Source of the DNA: Marinobacter sp. BW6
GTDB taxonomy: Bacteria; Pseudomonadota; Gammaproteobacteria; Pseudomonadales; Oleiphilaceae
Direction: 5' to 3'
Length of the DNA stretch: 64,000 bases
NCBI RefSeq assembly: GCF_008107725.1
Contig: NZ_VIRN01000061.1
Coordinates: 434,001-498,000, forward strand
Part shown: piece after piece, positions 25,600-34,843 of the stretch
How the letters are laid out: each line of letters opens with the position of its first letter
Numbering within the stretch: the first letter of the stretch is position 1
Translations under genes and position numbers: made by a program
The notes under the pieces: model-generated
Told to the model about the DNA's origin: nothing
Database searches by the model: none
Seen by the model: the letters and a program-made list of their open reading frames with translations, nothing else

Positions 25600-26357
25600 G
25601 CGATACCGCCACCTCCGGGGTAAAACAGGGTTTTCAGCTAAAAAGCGCCAGCGTGTCCATGACAGCCCTGGAGCTCTACTACTTTGACGACGGCGAGTTC
25701 GAAGAAGTTCTGCGGGACAAGATCAGCCAGGCACCCGGGTTCTTCAAGGACATTCCGCTGATCATCAGTCTGGAGAAATACCAGGGTCTGGACAGCGAAC
25801 TGGATTTTTTCAAGATCATCGGTACCTGTCGGCGCAACAACATCCACGTGATTGGCGTGCGCGGTGGTACCGACGACCAGCGCCGCCTCGCCCGCGGCGC
25901 TGCACTGGCATTGCTGCCAGGCAACGGCCAGCGCGATCGCACCCATGAAGCGGAACAGGCGGCCGCGGAAGAGGCAGAAACCGCTGTTGTTGCTGCCTCG
26001 ACGGGCACTGCCGGCGACCCGCCCCCGGCCAAGATCGTCTCCCAGCCGGTGCGTTCCGGCCAACAAGTCCACGCACCGGAAGGTGACCTGGTTATTCTGG
26101 CGCCCGTGCAGGCCGGTGCCGAGGTGCTTGCGGCAGGCAACATCCATGTCTATGGCCCCCTGCGGGGCCGGGCGCTGGCCGGCATCCATGGCGCAGAATC
26201 CGCACGAATTTTCTGCCAATCCCTGGAAGCGGAGCTTGTGTCCATCGCGGGACACTATAAAATCTCCGAAGATCTTCAGGACAATGGCTGGAAAAGCGCT
26301 GTGCAAATCCAGCTCAGGGACGACCTGCTGGTGGTAACGCCACTGGACAAGGCCTGA
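25596..26357 (+). CDS. minC: Septum site-determining protein MinC
   Basis: MinC inhibits FtsZ ring assembly away from midcell. The 253-residue protein has an N-terminal domain (about 1-110: FQLKSASVSMTALELYYFDD, then PLIISLEKY), an Ala/Glu-rich linker and the C-terminal beta-helix domain from about 150 (VHAPEGDLVILAPVQAGAEV, ILA-like turns, RALAGIHGAESARIFCQSLE) that binds MinD and FtsZ. The ATG at 25596 overlaps the HopJ stop by four bases. The longer in-frame start upstream is not credible. minD follows after 77 bases. Confidence 0.95.
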   Translation: MSDTATSGVKQGFQLKSASVSMTALELYYFDDGEFEEVLRDKISQAPGFFKDIPLIISLEKYQGLDSELDFFKIIGTCRRNNIHVIGVRGGTDDQRRLARGAALALLPGNGQRDRTHEAEQAAAEEAETAVVAASTGTAGDPPPAKIVSQPVRSGQQVHAPEGDLVILAPVQAGAEVLAAGNIHVYGPLRGRALAGIHGAESARIFCQSLEAELVSIAGHYKISEDLQDNGWKSAVQIQLRDDLLVVTPLDKA

Positions 26358-26434
26358 TATTGGAGTTGAATACAATAACTTGACCGGATAATTCGGCAGA
26401 CACGACGAATCCACCGAGAAACAGGAACAGAACC

Positions 26435-27247
26435 TTGGCTAGAATTATTGTCGTTACCTCAGGAAAGGGCGGCGTTGGCAAAACCACCACCAGCGCCTCG
26501 ATCAGCACCGGCCTTGCCAAACGGGGCCATAAGACAGTAGTCATCGATTTTGATGTGGGCCTGCGCAACCTGGACCTGATCATGAACTGCGAGCGTCGCG
26601 TGGTGTACGACTTCGTAAACGTGATCCAGGGCGAAGCCTCCCTGAACCAGGCCCTGATCCGCGACAAGCGGGTCGATACCCTCTATATCCTTCCGGCCTC
26701 CCAGACCCGGGAAAAGGAAGCACTGACCAAAGATGGCGTCGAGAAGGTCATCAACGAGCTTTCCGAGACGTTCGATTACATCGTCTGCGACTCCCCCGCC
26801 GGTATTGAGCATGGCGCCCTGATGGCACTGTATTACGCTGATGAGGCGATTGTGGTCACCAACCCCGAAGTGTCCTCGGTCCGGGATTCCGACCGCATTC
26901 TGGGCATTCTGCAGAGCAAGTCCCGCCGTGCCGAAATGGGCCAGGATCCGGTCAAGGAACACCTGCTTCTGACCCGCTACAACCCGTCCCGGGTAGAAAA
27001 AGGCGAGATGCTATCCGTGGCAGATGTGGAGGAAATCCTTGCGATTCCGCTGCTGGGTGTCATACCCGAAAGCCAGATTGTACTGAATGCGTCAAACCAG
27101 GGCTTGCCCGTTATCCTCGAAGAGGACAGCGATGCCGGCCAGGCCTATGAAGACGCAGTCGCGCGCCTGCTGGGTGAGGAACGGGAACACCGTTTCATGA
27201 CCTCCCAGAAGAAAGGTTTCTTCTCACGGATGTTCAAGGGGGGCTAA
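26435..27247 (+). CDS. minD: Septum site-determining ATPase MinD
   Basis: MinD is a deviant-Walker ATPase of 270 residues with KGGVGKTTTS at 11-20, VIDFDVGLRNLDLIM and DSPAGIEHGALMALYYADE. ATP-bound MinD dimers sit on the membrane through the C-terminal amphipathic helix (KKGFFSRMFKGG) and recruit MinC. Translation starts at a TTG (26435) with AGGAACAG upstream, an uncommon codon for this protein. minE begins three bases after the stop. Confidence 0.97.
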   Translation: MARIIVVTSGKGGVGKTTTSASISTGLAKRGHKTVVIDFDVGLRNLDLIMNCERRVVYDFVNVIQGEASLNQALIRDKRVDTLYILPASQTREKEALTKDGVEKVINELSETFDYIVCDSPAGIEHGALMALYYADEAIVVTNPEVSSVRDSDRILGILQSKSRRAEMGQDPVKEHLLLTRYNPSRVEKGEMLSVADVEEILAIPLLGVIPESQIVLNASNQGLPVILEEDSDAGQAYEDAVARLLGEEREHRFMTSQKKGFFSRMFKGG

Positions 27248-27250
27248 GGG

Positions 27251-27502
27251 ATGAGTTTCCTCGATTATTTCAAGGGCAAGAAAAACAAATCCGCAAGCGT
27301 TGCCAAAGAGCGCCTGCAGATCATCGTCGCCCACGAGCGTGGCCAGCGCGAGCAGCCGGATTATCTGCCCCAGCTTCAGCAGGAGCTGCTTGAGGTTATC
27401 CGCAAGTATGTCCAGATCAGTGACGACATGGTTCAGGTTGAAGTGGACCGAAACGAGAGTTGCTCGGTTCTGGAACTGAACGTCACGTTACCGGAGCGAT
27501 AA
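27251..27502 (+). CDS. minE: Cell division topological specificity factor MinE
   Basis: This 83-residue protein begins [20 protein letters not shown], with the membrane-binding and MinD-activating segment [11 protein letters not shown], followed by the dimerisation domain. MinE stimulates MinD ATP hydrolysis and drives pole-to-pole oscillation. It is the last gene of the operon. A hairpin at 27510-27533 (GGTCTGTCC/GGACAGGCC) lies in the short space before the convergent DUF2804 gene, without a T run. Confidence 0.97.
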   Translation: MSFLDYFKGKKNKSASVAKERLQIIVAHERGQREQPDYLPQLQQELLEVIRKYVQISDDMVQVEVDRNESCSVLELNVTLPER

Positions 27503-27538
27503 ACCCCGTGGTCTGTCCCTGAGCGGACAGGCCATGAC

Positions 27539-28546
27539 TTACCAGCGGGCGAAGTGGTCCTCCATCAGGCCCCTCAGGTCCTTTACCTCAATTTTTCCGC
27601 CAGTCGCATCCGTCACCGTTCCATTAAACGTGCCCACGTACTGCCGGAAGTTGGATGCCAGCACCCAGGCGTTCAGTTTTTCCTTGCGAACACCAGCCGG
27701 GACAAAATGCAGATCAATCCGGCCATCCTCCGTGGTCACATGCCAGTCACTGCCCGGCTGATAGCGATCAAAACGGAACCTTGCTGCGCCCAACTTATGG
27801 CAGACGCCTTCCAGCCAGAGCGCATTTTCTGTCATCCCCGTTTCATTGACCCCGGCGGCCAGATTCAGCCCCAGAGATCTGCCATCCGGAAGCTGCCCGG
27901 CCAGGCAGGCCCAGTTCCAGGCGGTTTCCCGGCGCATGAAGCCGCAGCTCCAGTCAATGGTTCCCCGGGTCTGCTCGTCGCAGCGCCAGATACGGTGATC
28001 CCATCTCACTTCCCCTTCCACCGGCAAGCCCGCCGACTTGCGGGTAAACACCCAGCCATTGTAGCCGGCCGGGCAAACCAGCCGGAGCGGATCCCGATCC
28101 TCTTTCAGGGTAAGTTCGATACGGATACCACCGGGGGCCGACACCGTGATCGTTCGGCCATCAGCGGAAGGCGCGATGCGCACGGCAACCTCGCCCTTGC
28201 TGAACGTCGCCACACCTTCCTCCGGCAGTGGCTCGATGCGGGTTTGCCTGGCCAGTGGCTGGAGGAACGATTGCTCCATCATCTGGCCGGTCTCGAAGTC
28301 GTAGAGATAGAAAAACCCGCTTCCCAGCAGCTTTAGATCCACAACCGCCAGGCCAAAAACCCAGCCCGGGCCCATGGCGCTGACAAACTGAAACTGGTTG
28401 AAACGCCAGCGCCTGGCCAGCCTCGAACGGGGGCGATCCATCACCGTGCGCAGGTCATAGTCCAGGTAGTTGATCTCTTCTACCGCTTCATCAAGAAGTC
28501 CGGCAACCACCTGCCCTTTGCCGTTGATCAGTTTTTTTATGCTCAT
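27539..28546 (-). CDS. DUF2804 family protein
   Basis: This 335-residue protein resembles the DUF2804 family of uncharacterised beta-rich proteins. It has SIKKLINGKGQVVAGLLDEA at the N-terminus, DWSCGFMRRETAWNWACLAG near the middle and repeated short beta-strand-like motifs. There is no signal peptide or obvious catalytic triad. The ATG at 28546 agrees with the usual N-terminus. It is convergent with minE and divergent from the START-domain gene. Confidence 0.78.
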   Translation of the reverse strand: MSIKKLINGKGQVVAGLLDEAVEEINYLDYDLRTVMDRPRSRLARRWRFNQFQFVSAMGPGWVFGLAVVDLKLLGSGFFYLYDFETGQMMEQSFLQPLARQTRIEPLPEEGVATFSKGEVAVRIAPSADGRTITVSAPGGIRIELTLKEDRDPLRLVCPAGYNGWVFTRKSAGLPVEGEVRWDHRIWRCDEQTRGTIDWSCGFMRRETAWNWACLAGQLPDGRSLGLNLAAGVNETGMTENALWLEGVCHKLGAARFRFDRYQPGSDWHVTTEDGRIDLHFVPAGVRKEKLNAWVLASNFRQYVGTFNGTVTDATGGKIEVKDLRGLMEDHFARW

Positions 28547-28683
28547 AGTCGTCGTCAGATCAGGCCAATTTAAGGGACGGATTCAACAGGTCGCTACCTG
28601 GTTCACAATCCACTGTTTCCGAAGCCATGACAGTAAAAGCCTCATGCTATGCTCGGCCCACCATCTGCAAGGGAGTGTACCCT

Positions 28684-29418
28684 ATGAGAAAGAGCATGGC
28701 CCATGGCATTACGGGCTGGGCCTCGGTCATCAGCGGGCTTGTCTGTGCATTGCTGGTCTTTGCTGTTGCCGCCAGTGCACGGGCTGAACTGCCCAATGAA
28801 ACCGACGAGGAATGGACGCTGCGCAAGGAAGCCGATCATATCCGGGTCTATACCATCGACCAGCCGAACTCCAGCTTCAAGGCCTTCAAGGCGGTGGCGG
28901 TGCTCGATGCCCCCATCGAAAACCTGATGGCCGTCATGGCTAACCCCGGTTCCTGTGTCGAGTGGGTGCATAACTGCACCGAATCCTATGCTTTCGGTGA
29001 TGGCGAGTTCCATGATCGCTTTGCCTATTCAGTAAACGACATGCCCTGGCCAGTCACCGACCGGGACTATGTACTGCGTATCCAGACCCGCGGAGATCAG
29101 GCATCCAGTGAGATTGTCATGAACCTGAACGCCATGCCCGATCAGCGGGCGGAAAACAGTAGCCGGGTGAGAGTCGACCGGTCCGACACCCTCTACCGAT
29201 TCACGCCGGAGGGTGACAAGACCAGGATGGTCTGGGTTCAGCACACGGATCCCAATGGTGCGCTACCGGGATGGCTGGTGAACTCCCTGCTGGTGGATAT
29301 TCCCGTGCGCTCCATGGAAGAACTGGAACGCGTGGCCAGGACAGAGAAATACCGGGGATACCGGCTGGTTTACGACGAGCAAGGTCAACTGACCGGCATT
29401 CGGCGGGCCTCTCCCTGA
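28684..29418 (+). CDS. START-domain secreted protein
   Basis: This 244-residue protein has a signal peptide (MRKSMAHGITGWASVISGLV, hydrophobic to about residue 33, likely cut after ARA). The mature part is a START-like lipid-binding fold, recognised by WTLRKEADHIRVYTI, WPVTDRDYVLRIQ and TPEGDKTRMVWVQHTDPNG. START domains bind lipids or sterols. AAGGGAG precedes the ATG at 28684; longer upstream starts lack a site. It may sense or carry a lipid in the periplasm, but the ligand is unknown. Confidence 0.84.
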   Translation: MRKSMAHGITGWASVISGLVCALLVFAVAASARAELPNETDEEWTLRKEADHIRVYTIDQPNSSFKAFKAVAVLDAPIENLMAVMANPGSCVEWVHNCTESYAFGDGEFHDRFAYSVNDMPWPVTDRDYVLRIQTRGDQASSEIVMNLNAMPDQRAENSSRVRVDRSDTLYRFTPEGDKTRMVWVQHTDPNGALPGWLVNSLLVDIPVRSMEELERVARTEKYRGYRLVYDEQGQLTGIRRASP

Positions 29419-29500
29419 GCCGCGCTACTTATGAAGGGATGACGTACGCGGTATCACGCGCTAAGCTTTACGAAAGGACTCTAGAAGGCAGCCCAGATTA

Positions 29501-29992
29501 ATGACCGTTCTCGCTTACGAGATCATGACACCCAGCATAAAGGCCGTCCCCCAGTCCTGGACCATGGATCGGCTGGCTCGTTTTCTCACCGACAACGAAA
29601 TAACCGGCAGCCCCGTCACCAATGACGAGGGCGAGATTGTCGGCATTGCCACTCTGAAAGACATCACCGAATTCCGCTGGAACGCCACTCGCTCCGATGC
29701 CGACAGGCATCTGACACCGGAGGAACGCGAGGAAGCCCGGCGTCTCCGGATGGTGATCTTTGAAGAGATGGGGAAGGTACCGGTAGAAGTCCGCGACATC
29801 ATGACTCCCATCGTTTTATCGGTTGACGAGAAGACGCCGGTGCGCGACATTGCCAATATCATGATGCGCGAGCACCTGCACCGGATCTTTGTCACCAGTG
29901 ATTCAAAAATTACCGGCATCGTAACGACTTACGATATGCTGAAAGTGATCTCGGATGAGGAACTCACGCAACGCTGCGCCGATAACGACTGA
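29501..29992 (+). CDS. CBS-domain protein
   Basis: This 163-residue protein is made almost entirely of two CBS domains, MTPSIKAVPQSWTMDRLA (about 7-60) and DIMTPIVLSVDEKTPVRDIA (about 100-155), separated by an acidic linker TPEEREEARRLR. CBS pairs bind adenine nucleotides and act as regulators of other proteins. There is no catalytic domain here. It precedes the PhoH-like gene by 24 bases and may be in one operon with it. Its partner is unknown. Confidence 0.85.
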   Translation: MTVLAYEIMTPSIKAVPQSWTMDRLARFLTDNEITGSPVTNDEGEIVGIATLKDITEFRWNATRSDADRHLTPEEREEARRLRMVIFEEMGKVPVEVRDIMTPIVLSVDEKTPVRDIANIMMREHLHRIFVTSDSKITGIVTTYDMLKVISDEELTQRCADND

Positions 29993-30016
29993 GCCACCAG
30001 AGAGGTAGCGCCACTT

Positions 30017-31402
30017 ATGCCCAGAGCACCGCAAGCTCGCCGAAAGATGTACGTCCTCGATACCAACGTCCTGATCCACGACCCGAACGCCCTCCTCAAC
30101 TTTGAAGAACACGATGTCATCATCCCGATGACGGTCCTCGAAGAACTCGACAGCCTCAAATCCGGCAAGCAGGCCGTGGCCGCTGACTGCCGTCAGGCCA
30201 TTCGCAACATCGACAAGTTGTTGGGCGATGCCAGCCCGAAGGTTATCGAAAAGGGTGTCCCCATCGTTCGAGGCAAGAAGGCGGAGCCACTGGGAAGTCT
30301 TTCTATCCTGATGAGCACCGGTGACAGTGGCAATCATTCGCTGCCCGAACACCTGAACGACAACAAGATCATCAACACCCTGGCGGCACTCCAGAACCGC
30401 CATAAGTCCCGGGATATCATCCTGGTGTCCAAAGACATCAACATGCGCCTGAAGGCGCGCGGCTTCGGTGTGGAGGCTCAGGATTACCACAACGACCAAC
30501 TGCTCGACGACATCGATCTTCTGCCCAAGGGCTACCGGGAGTTCCCGAACTCCTTCTGGGACACCATCGAAAAGGTAGAAACCGTTCAGCGGGAAGGCTC
30601 GACAGAACACATCCTGAAACGGGAAGGCGAACTGGCGAAGCTGAACATCAACGAATTTGTCGTGGATGAAATGGGCTTCGTCGGCAAGGTAGTGGATCTC
30701 ACCGACACCCAGGTGATTATCAAGGACCTGCATCAGCACGACCTGATGAACGAGGAAGTCTGGGGTCTGGTACCCCGGGACATCTACCAGGCCATGGCCC
30801 TGAACCTGCTTCTGGACCCGGACATTCACCTGGTCAACCTGACCGGTTCCGCCGGCTCGGGCAAAACTATCCTGGCCCTCGCCGCCTGCATCGAGATGAC
30901 CGTGGCCAGCAAGCTGTACAAGCGCATCATCGCCACCCGTTCCACCCAGGGACTGGATGAGGACATCGGGTTCCTGCCCGGTACCGAGGCCGAAAAAATG
31001 GAGCCGTGGCTGGGCGCCATCGTCGACAACCTGGAAGCACTCCATGAAGATGACGAGAACATGACCGCCAGCGTCGACTACATCCTCAGCAAGGTGCCCC
31101 TGCACTTCAAATCCATGAACTACATCCGGGGCCGCAGTTTCCAGCACAGTCTGATCATCATCGATGAATCCCAGAACCTGACGCCACACCAGATCAAAAC
31201 CATTATTACCCGGGCCGGTAACGGCTCAAAGGTGATCTGTCTGGGTAACCTTGCGCAGATCGACACCCCCTATCTGAGCGCCCTGAGTTCGGGCCTCACC
31301 TACATGACCGAGCGATTCAAGCGTTTCCGCCACGGCGCCCATATTCATCTGCAGGGCGTTCCGCGTTCGCTGCTGGCGGAGTTTGCCGAGGCCAATCTCT
31401 AA
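30017..31402 (+). CDS. PIN-PhoH family ATPase
   Basis: This 461-residue protein fuses an N-terminal PIN nuclease-like domain (about 11-145, with YVLDTNVLIHDPNALLNFEE containing D15 and the acidic VSKD at 140) to a C-terminal PhoH-type helicase/ATPase. Walker A is GSAGSGKTIL (277-286), and IIIDESQNLTPHQIKTII provides the Walker B. This is the PhoH2 architecture, thought to unwind and cleave RNA. It should not be confused with the single-domain Pho-regulon PhoH; no PhoB repeats are seen upstream. A hairpin follows the stop. Confidence 0.92.
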   Translation: MPRAPQARRKMYVLDTNVLIHDPNALLNFEEHDVIIPMTVLEELDSLKSGKQAVAADCRQAIRNIDKLLGDASPKVIEKGVPIVRGKKAEPLGSLSILMSTGDSGNHSLPEHLNDNKIINTLAALQNRHKSRDIILVSKDINMRLKARGFGVEAQDYHNDQLLDDIDLLPKGYREFPNSFWDTIEKVETVQREGSTEHILKREGELAKLNINEFVVDEMGFVGKVVDLTDTQVIIKDLHQHDLMNEEVWGLVPRDIYQAMALNLLLDPDIHLVNLTGSAGSGKTILALAACIEMTVASKLYKRIIATRSTQGLDEDIGFLPGTEAEKMEPWLGAIVDNLEALHEDDENMTASVDYILSKVPLHFKSMNYIRGRSFQHSLIIIDESQNLTPHQIKTIITRAGNGSKVICLGNLAQIDTPYLSALSSGLTYMTERFKRFRHGAHIHLQGVPRSLLAEFAEANL

Positions 31403-31411
31403 CCCCTCTTT

Positions 31412-31440
31412 GACCCCGTCGACGTTCGCCGGGGTCTGTT
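31412..31440 (+). terminator. Possible Rho-independent terminator after phoH-like gene
   Basis: Seven-base arms GACCCCG/CGGGGTC enclose an 11-base loop and are followed by TGTTC. It lies nine bases after the PhoH stop. The T tract is short, so this is a weak call. Confidence 0.45.
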
Positions 31441-31527
31441 CAGCCATCGCCTAACATCGCTTGTGCGAATAACTTGAAGCACGTCACACAAGCAAACAAT
31501 CCGAACAAGAATCAGAAAGGCGATGCT

Positions 31528-33468
31528 ATGAAGAGGTCAATGCTATGCTCAGTTGCCGGCTTCGCGGCGATAACTCTGGTCGGCTGCGGGGGTGGCTCCC
31601 AGGAGACATCCATTCCACCAACAGCGCAGGCACAACAGGGGCCGCAAACAACCGAAATGGATGCCCCCGAGTTGTCCGCAACACAAACCAGTCGATCTGG
31701 CCGCCCATTGCCAACAGGCATTGCAGAGGCCACCGCCGCATCCTGTCAGGACGGCCAGAACCTCTCCGGAGGAAGAAGCTACCGGGTGGAAATGCCCTCC
31801 CGCGTTGACGGGGCAGCCATTGTATTCCAGGTGTTTGAACCCACTCTTTTTGACTGTCAGACCCGTCACCCACTCATTCTCCAGGGACATGGCTTCAGCG
31901 GCTCGCGCTCCACTGAAGCAGGAACCGACCCACTGGCCCCCATAGAACCGCTGGTAGACGCCGGTTACGCCGTCATCAGTATCGATCAGCGGGGACACGG
32001 AGAGAGTGGCGGCACGATCAGAGTGATGGACCCTGACCTGGAGGGACAGGATCTGGTGCAGATTGTCGACTGGGCAGAAGCCAACCTCGACTATCTCAAA
32101 TACCAACAGAACAATCTGGTTCTGGGAAGTGTAGGAGGAAGCTATGGCGGGGGATTTCAATATCTGCTCTACAACGTTGACCCGGACAAACGCATTGATG
32201 CCATGGTTCCTCACATCACCTGGCACGATCTGACCTACAGCCTCAACCCGGGCGATGTAACCAAAAATTACTGGCTGGCTTTCCTGTCCACGGCCGGGGA
32301 CAGCAAGTCAGGGTTAAGCATGGACCCATACCTTCGATCCTCTCTACTGGAAGGTATTGCTACCAGTCAGTTCCCTCAGGGAGCTCTGGATTTCCTTCAC
32401 TACCATAGCCCGAGTTATTTCTGGCAGAACGAACGCAATCTGGAGCTGCTGGACAGTAGCAACACCGATAGCTATCTGCTCGAGCCCATCACCGCTGAGA
32501 TTCCGCTGACGGCCGATGGCCGATACCTCGTAAAGACACCGCCCCGGGCTCCCTACCCGGTGGATGTCCTGATGTTCCAGGGGATGCGGGACAGCCTGTT
32601 CCCATTTAACGAAGCCGCGGAGAACTACCGCATACTTTCGGCTGCAGGGGGCGATGTGAGGCTACTTACCTACCCATATAGCCACCATTACCTTGCACCA
32701 AACGTTGGGCTTATTCAGGAGACGCTTGCCAACCTTGCCTTCTACAGTGGCGAGCTGCCCACACTGGCAGGCGCGGACCTCAATCCGCTCGCGAGCTGCG
32801 GCTCCATTGATGCAACCCAGGCCACGGTTGCCTGGTTCAACGAAAAACTTCTGAGCCGCGGAAATGCTGACAACGTTATCACCACAGGCCAACAGATTTG
32901 TTACACCCTGGCCCCGGGGGATGCCGTCTCAACACCGGATATCACAGTGGGTGGCATCTCCTATCCGGTCGGCCTCGATCTTCTGGTCACCAACACTCCT
33001 GTGTCCGTTCTGTCAGGTCCGGCCGGCACACTCCCAACCATCGTTCCTATGGCAACGCTGGATTCAGAGGCTGTCCTGGCAGGCATTCCAACTGCCACAC
33101 TCACTGTGAGCACCGGTCTGCACGAGCTGGATTCGCAGTGTCTGGAAAGCTCTGATCCCGTCCTGCAGGCAGGAACATGCGATGCCATTGTGTTTGTCGG
33201 CGTTGGCGTCATCCGGGCAAACCAGCCTACCCCCGAACTCATCGACGAGCAGGTTCTGCCCCTACGTGGCCTTGGCGACCATGAAGTGGAGCTGACCGGG
33301 ATTGCCGAGCGGCTTCAGTCGGGCGACCAACTGGTCCTGATGCTGTACGGGCAACATCCGACGTTTGCGGGAGCGTTCTCAAGGGATCTGGCGGTACCGG
33401 CAGTCCAGGTCTCAGGCAGTGCAGCCCTGCCGCTGCTAAGTGCCGATGGACAGCGCCCTTTACACTGA
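31528..33468 (+). CDS. Alpha/beta-hydrolase lipoprotein
   Basis: This 646-residue lipoprotein has signal MKRSMLCSVAGFAAITLVGC with a lipobox LVGC and lipidated Cys20. Residues about 80-400 form an alpha/beta-hydrolase: the oxyanion region HPLILQGHGFSGSRS, nucleophile elbow GSYGG, an acidic DSLFPFNEA and the late His in PYSHHYL complete a plausible triad. The C-terminal half (about 420 on) has DUF-like beta structure. It looks like an outer-membrane or exported esterase of the CocE/X-Pro-peptidase-like type, but the substrate is unknown. The ATG at 31528 has AAAGG upstream. It is convergent with dctD. Confidence 0.8.
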   Translation: MKRSMLCSVAGFAAITLVGCGGGSQETSIPPTAQAQQGPQTTEMDAPELSATQTSRSGRPLPTGIAEATAASCQDGQNLSGGRSYRVEMPSRVDGAAIVFQVFEPTLFDCQTRHPLILQGHGFSGSRSTEAGTDPLAPIEPLVDAGYAVISIDQRGHGESGGTIRVMDPDLEGQDLVQIVDWAEANLDYLKYQQNNLVLGSVGGSYGGGFQYLLYNVDPDKRIDAMVPHITWHDLTYSLNPGDVTKNYWLAFLSTAGDSKSGLSMDPYLRSSLLEGIATSQFPQGALDFLHYHSPSYFWQNERNLELLDSSNTDSYLLEPITAEIPLTADGRYLVKTPPRAPYPVDVLMFQGMRDSLFPFNEAAENYRILSAAGGDVRLLTYPYSHHYLAPNVGLIQETLANLAFYSGELPTLAGADLNPLASCGSIDATQATVAWFNEKLLSRGNADNVITTGQQICYTLAPGDAVSTPDITVGGISYPVGLDLLVTNTPVSVLSGPAGTLPTIVPMATLDSEAVLAGIPTATLTVSTGLHELDSQCLESSDPVLQAGTCDAIVFVGVGVIRANQPTPELIDEQVLPLRGLGDHEVELTGIAERLQSGDQLVLMLYGQHPTFAGAFSRDLAVPAVQVSGSAALPLLSADGQRPLH

Positions 33469-33490
33469 TTTGATGAATGGCTGGACAGGC

Positions 33491-34843
33491 TCAATCCTTG
33501 AACTGGGCCTTGTCCAGCCCGTGTTTTCGCATCTTGTCGTACAGGGTTTTTCGGGCGATACCGAGCTGCACCATCGTGTCCTTGATACTGCCGTGGCAAG
33601 CGTTGAGGGCGCTGATAATAGCGGAGCGTTCAAAACCGTCCATCATCTCTGCCAGAGTCTGCCGGCCTGAAACATTAGCGGTATCCGAGGGCTCATTTTC
33701 ATCCAGGGCTGCAGGCCCCAATAGCACATAGCGCTCTGCCAAATTCCGGAGTTCTCGGACATTACCCGGCCAGGAATGCTGCATCAGCCGGGCGGCCTGG
33801 CCGGCATCCAGAGGAATACTCTCGCGGTCATAGCGGGCCGCCGCGATAAGAACGAAGTGGTGGAACAGCATCGGTACGTCTTCCTTGCGTTCCCGCAACG
33901 GCGGAATGTCCACCTTGACAACGTTCAGCCGGTAGTAGAGATCAGACCGGAACTCGCCCTCGTCACTGAGCTTTTTCAGGTCGGCCTTCGTGGCAGCAAT
34001 GATCCGCACGTCCACTTCCTGAACCTGATTGCTGCCCAGGCGCTCCACCCGTTGCTCTTCGAGCACCCGCAACAGTTTTACCTGCAACGGCATTGGCATG
34101 CTTTCCACTTCATCCAGGAACAGTGTGCCCTTGTGGGCATGCTCAACTTTTCCGATGCGGCGTTTTTCCGCCCCGGTGAAAGCACCGGGCTCATGTCCAA
34201 ACAGTTCACTTTCGATCAGGTTCTCTGGCACCGCACCGCAGTTGATCGCCACGAAATTGTGGGTGCTGCGCCCGCTGTTCTCGTGAATGTAGCGAGCCAG
34301 CGCGTCCTTACCCGACCCGGTCTCGCCATGCAAAAGAATATTGGCGGAGATATCGAGAATCGGATCAATGGTGGCCATGACTTTGCGCATGGATGGCGAA
34401 TCGCCAAGCATCCGGGGGCCGGGCCTGGCCAGGTGGCGAAGCTGGGCCTTCAGGCGCCGGTTTTCCAGGGCAAGGTGTCGCTTTTCGAGGGCGTGGCGGA
34501 GCAGCTCAATCAGTTCATCATGATCAAAGGGCTTTTCAATGAAATCGTAGGCGCCTTGCTGCATGGCGGTTACTGCCGTGCTTATGTCACCTTGCCCGGT
34601 AAGGATGATCACCGGGATGGTGTCATCTATGGCACGGATTCGATCCAGCATTTCCAGGCCGTTCATCTCCGGCATGTTGTAGTCACACAGAACCACACCG
34701 TCATAGTCTGCATCCATGTGTTTGAGCGCCGACGGCGCATCCTCAAAACAACTGACCGGCAGGTCCTCCAGGGTCAATGTTTGGGCAATGGCCTGGCGGA
34801 TGTGTGGATCATCGTCCACAAAAGTTACCGAGGATCCTGTCAT
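33491..34843 (-). CDS. dctD: DctD-like sigma54-dependent response regulator
   Basis: This 450-residue NtrC-family regulator has a receiver domain (D10-D12, phospho-acceptor D54 in CDYNMPEMNG), a AAA+ ATPase with Walker A GETGSGKD (173-180) and the sigma54-contacting GAFTGA loop (220-225), and a Fis-type helix-turn-helix at the C-terminus (SIKDTMVQLGIARKTLYDKM). Such proteins activate sigma54 promoters. It overlaps dctB by four bases and is the last gene of the TRAP transporter cluster. The name follows the DctBD pair; the sensed dicarboxylate-like ligand is an inference. Confidence 0.9.
   Translation of the reverse strand: MTGSSVTFVDDDPHIRQAIAQTLTLEDLPVSCFEDAPSALKHMDADYDGVVLCDYNMPEMNGLEMLDRIRAIDDTIPVIILTGQGDISTAVTAMQQGAYDFIEKPFDHDELIELLRHALEKRHLALENRRLKAQLRHLARPGPRMLGDSPSMRKVMATIDPILDISANILLHGETGSGKDALARYIHENSGRSTHNFVAINCGAVPENLIESELFGHEPGAFTGAEKRRIGKVEHAHKGTLFLDEVESMPMPLQVKLLRVLEEQRVERLGSNQVQEVDVRIIAATKADLKKLSDEGEFRSDLYYRLNVVKVDIPPLRERKEDVPMLFHHFVLIAAARYDRESIPLDAGQAARLMQHSWPGNVRELRNLAERYVLLGPAALDENEPSDTANVSGRQTLAEMMDGFERSAIISALNACHGSIKDTMVQLGIARKTLYDKMRKHGLDKAQFKD

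Noticed and set aside
29903..31189. Long minus-strand reading frame of 428 codons opposite the PhoH-like gene
   Set aside because: It mirrors the PhoH coding sequence and has no recognisable domain. The sense strand has clear PIN and ATPase motifs, so this is a shadow of high-GC coding DNA.
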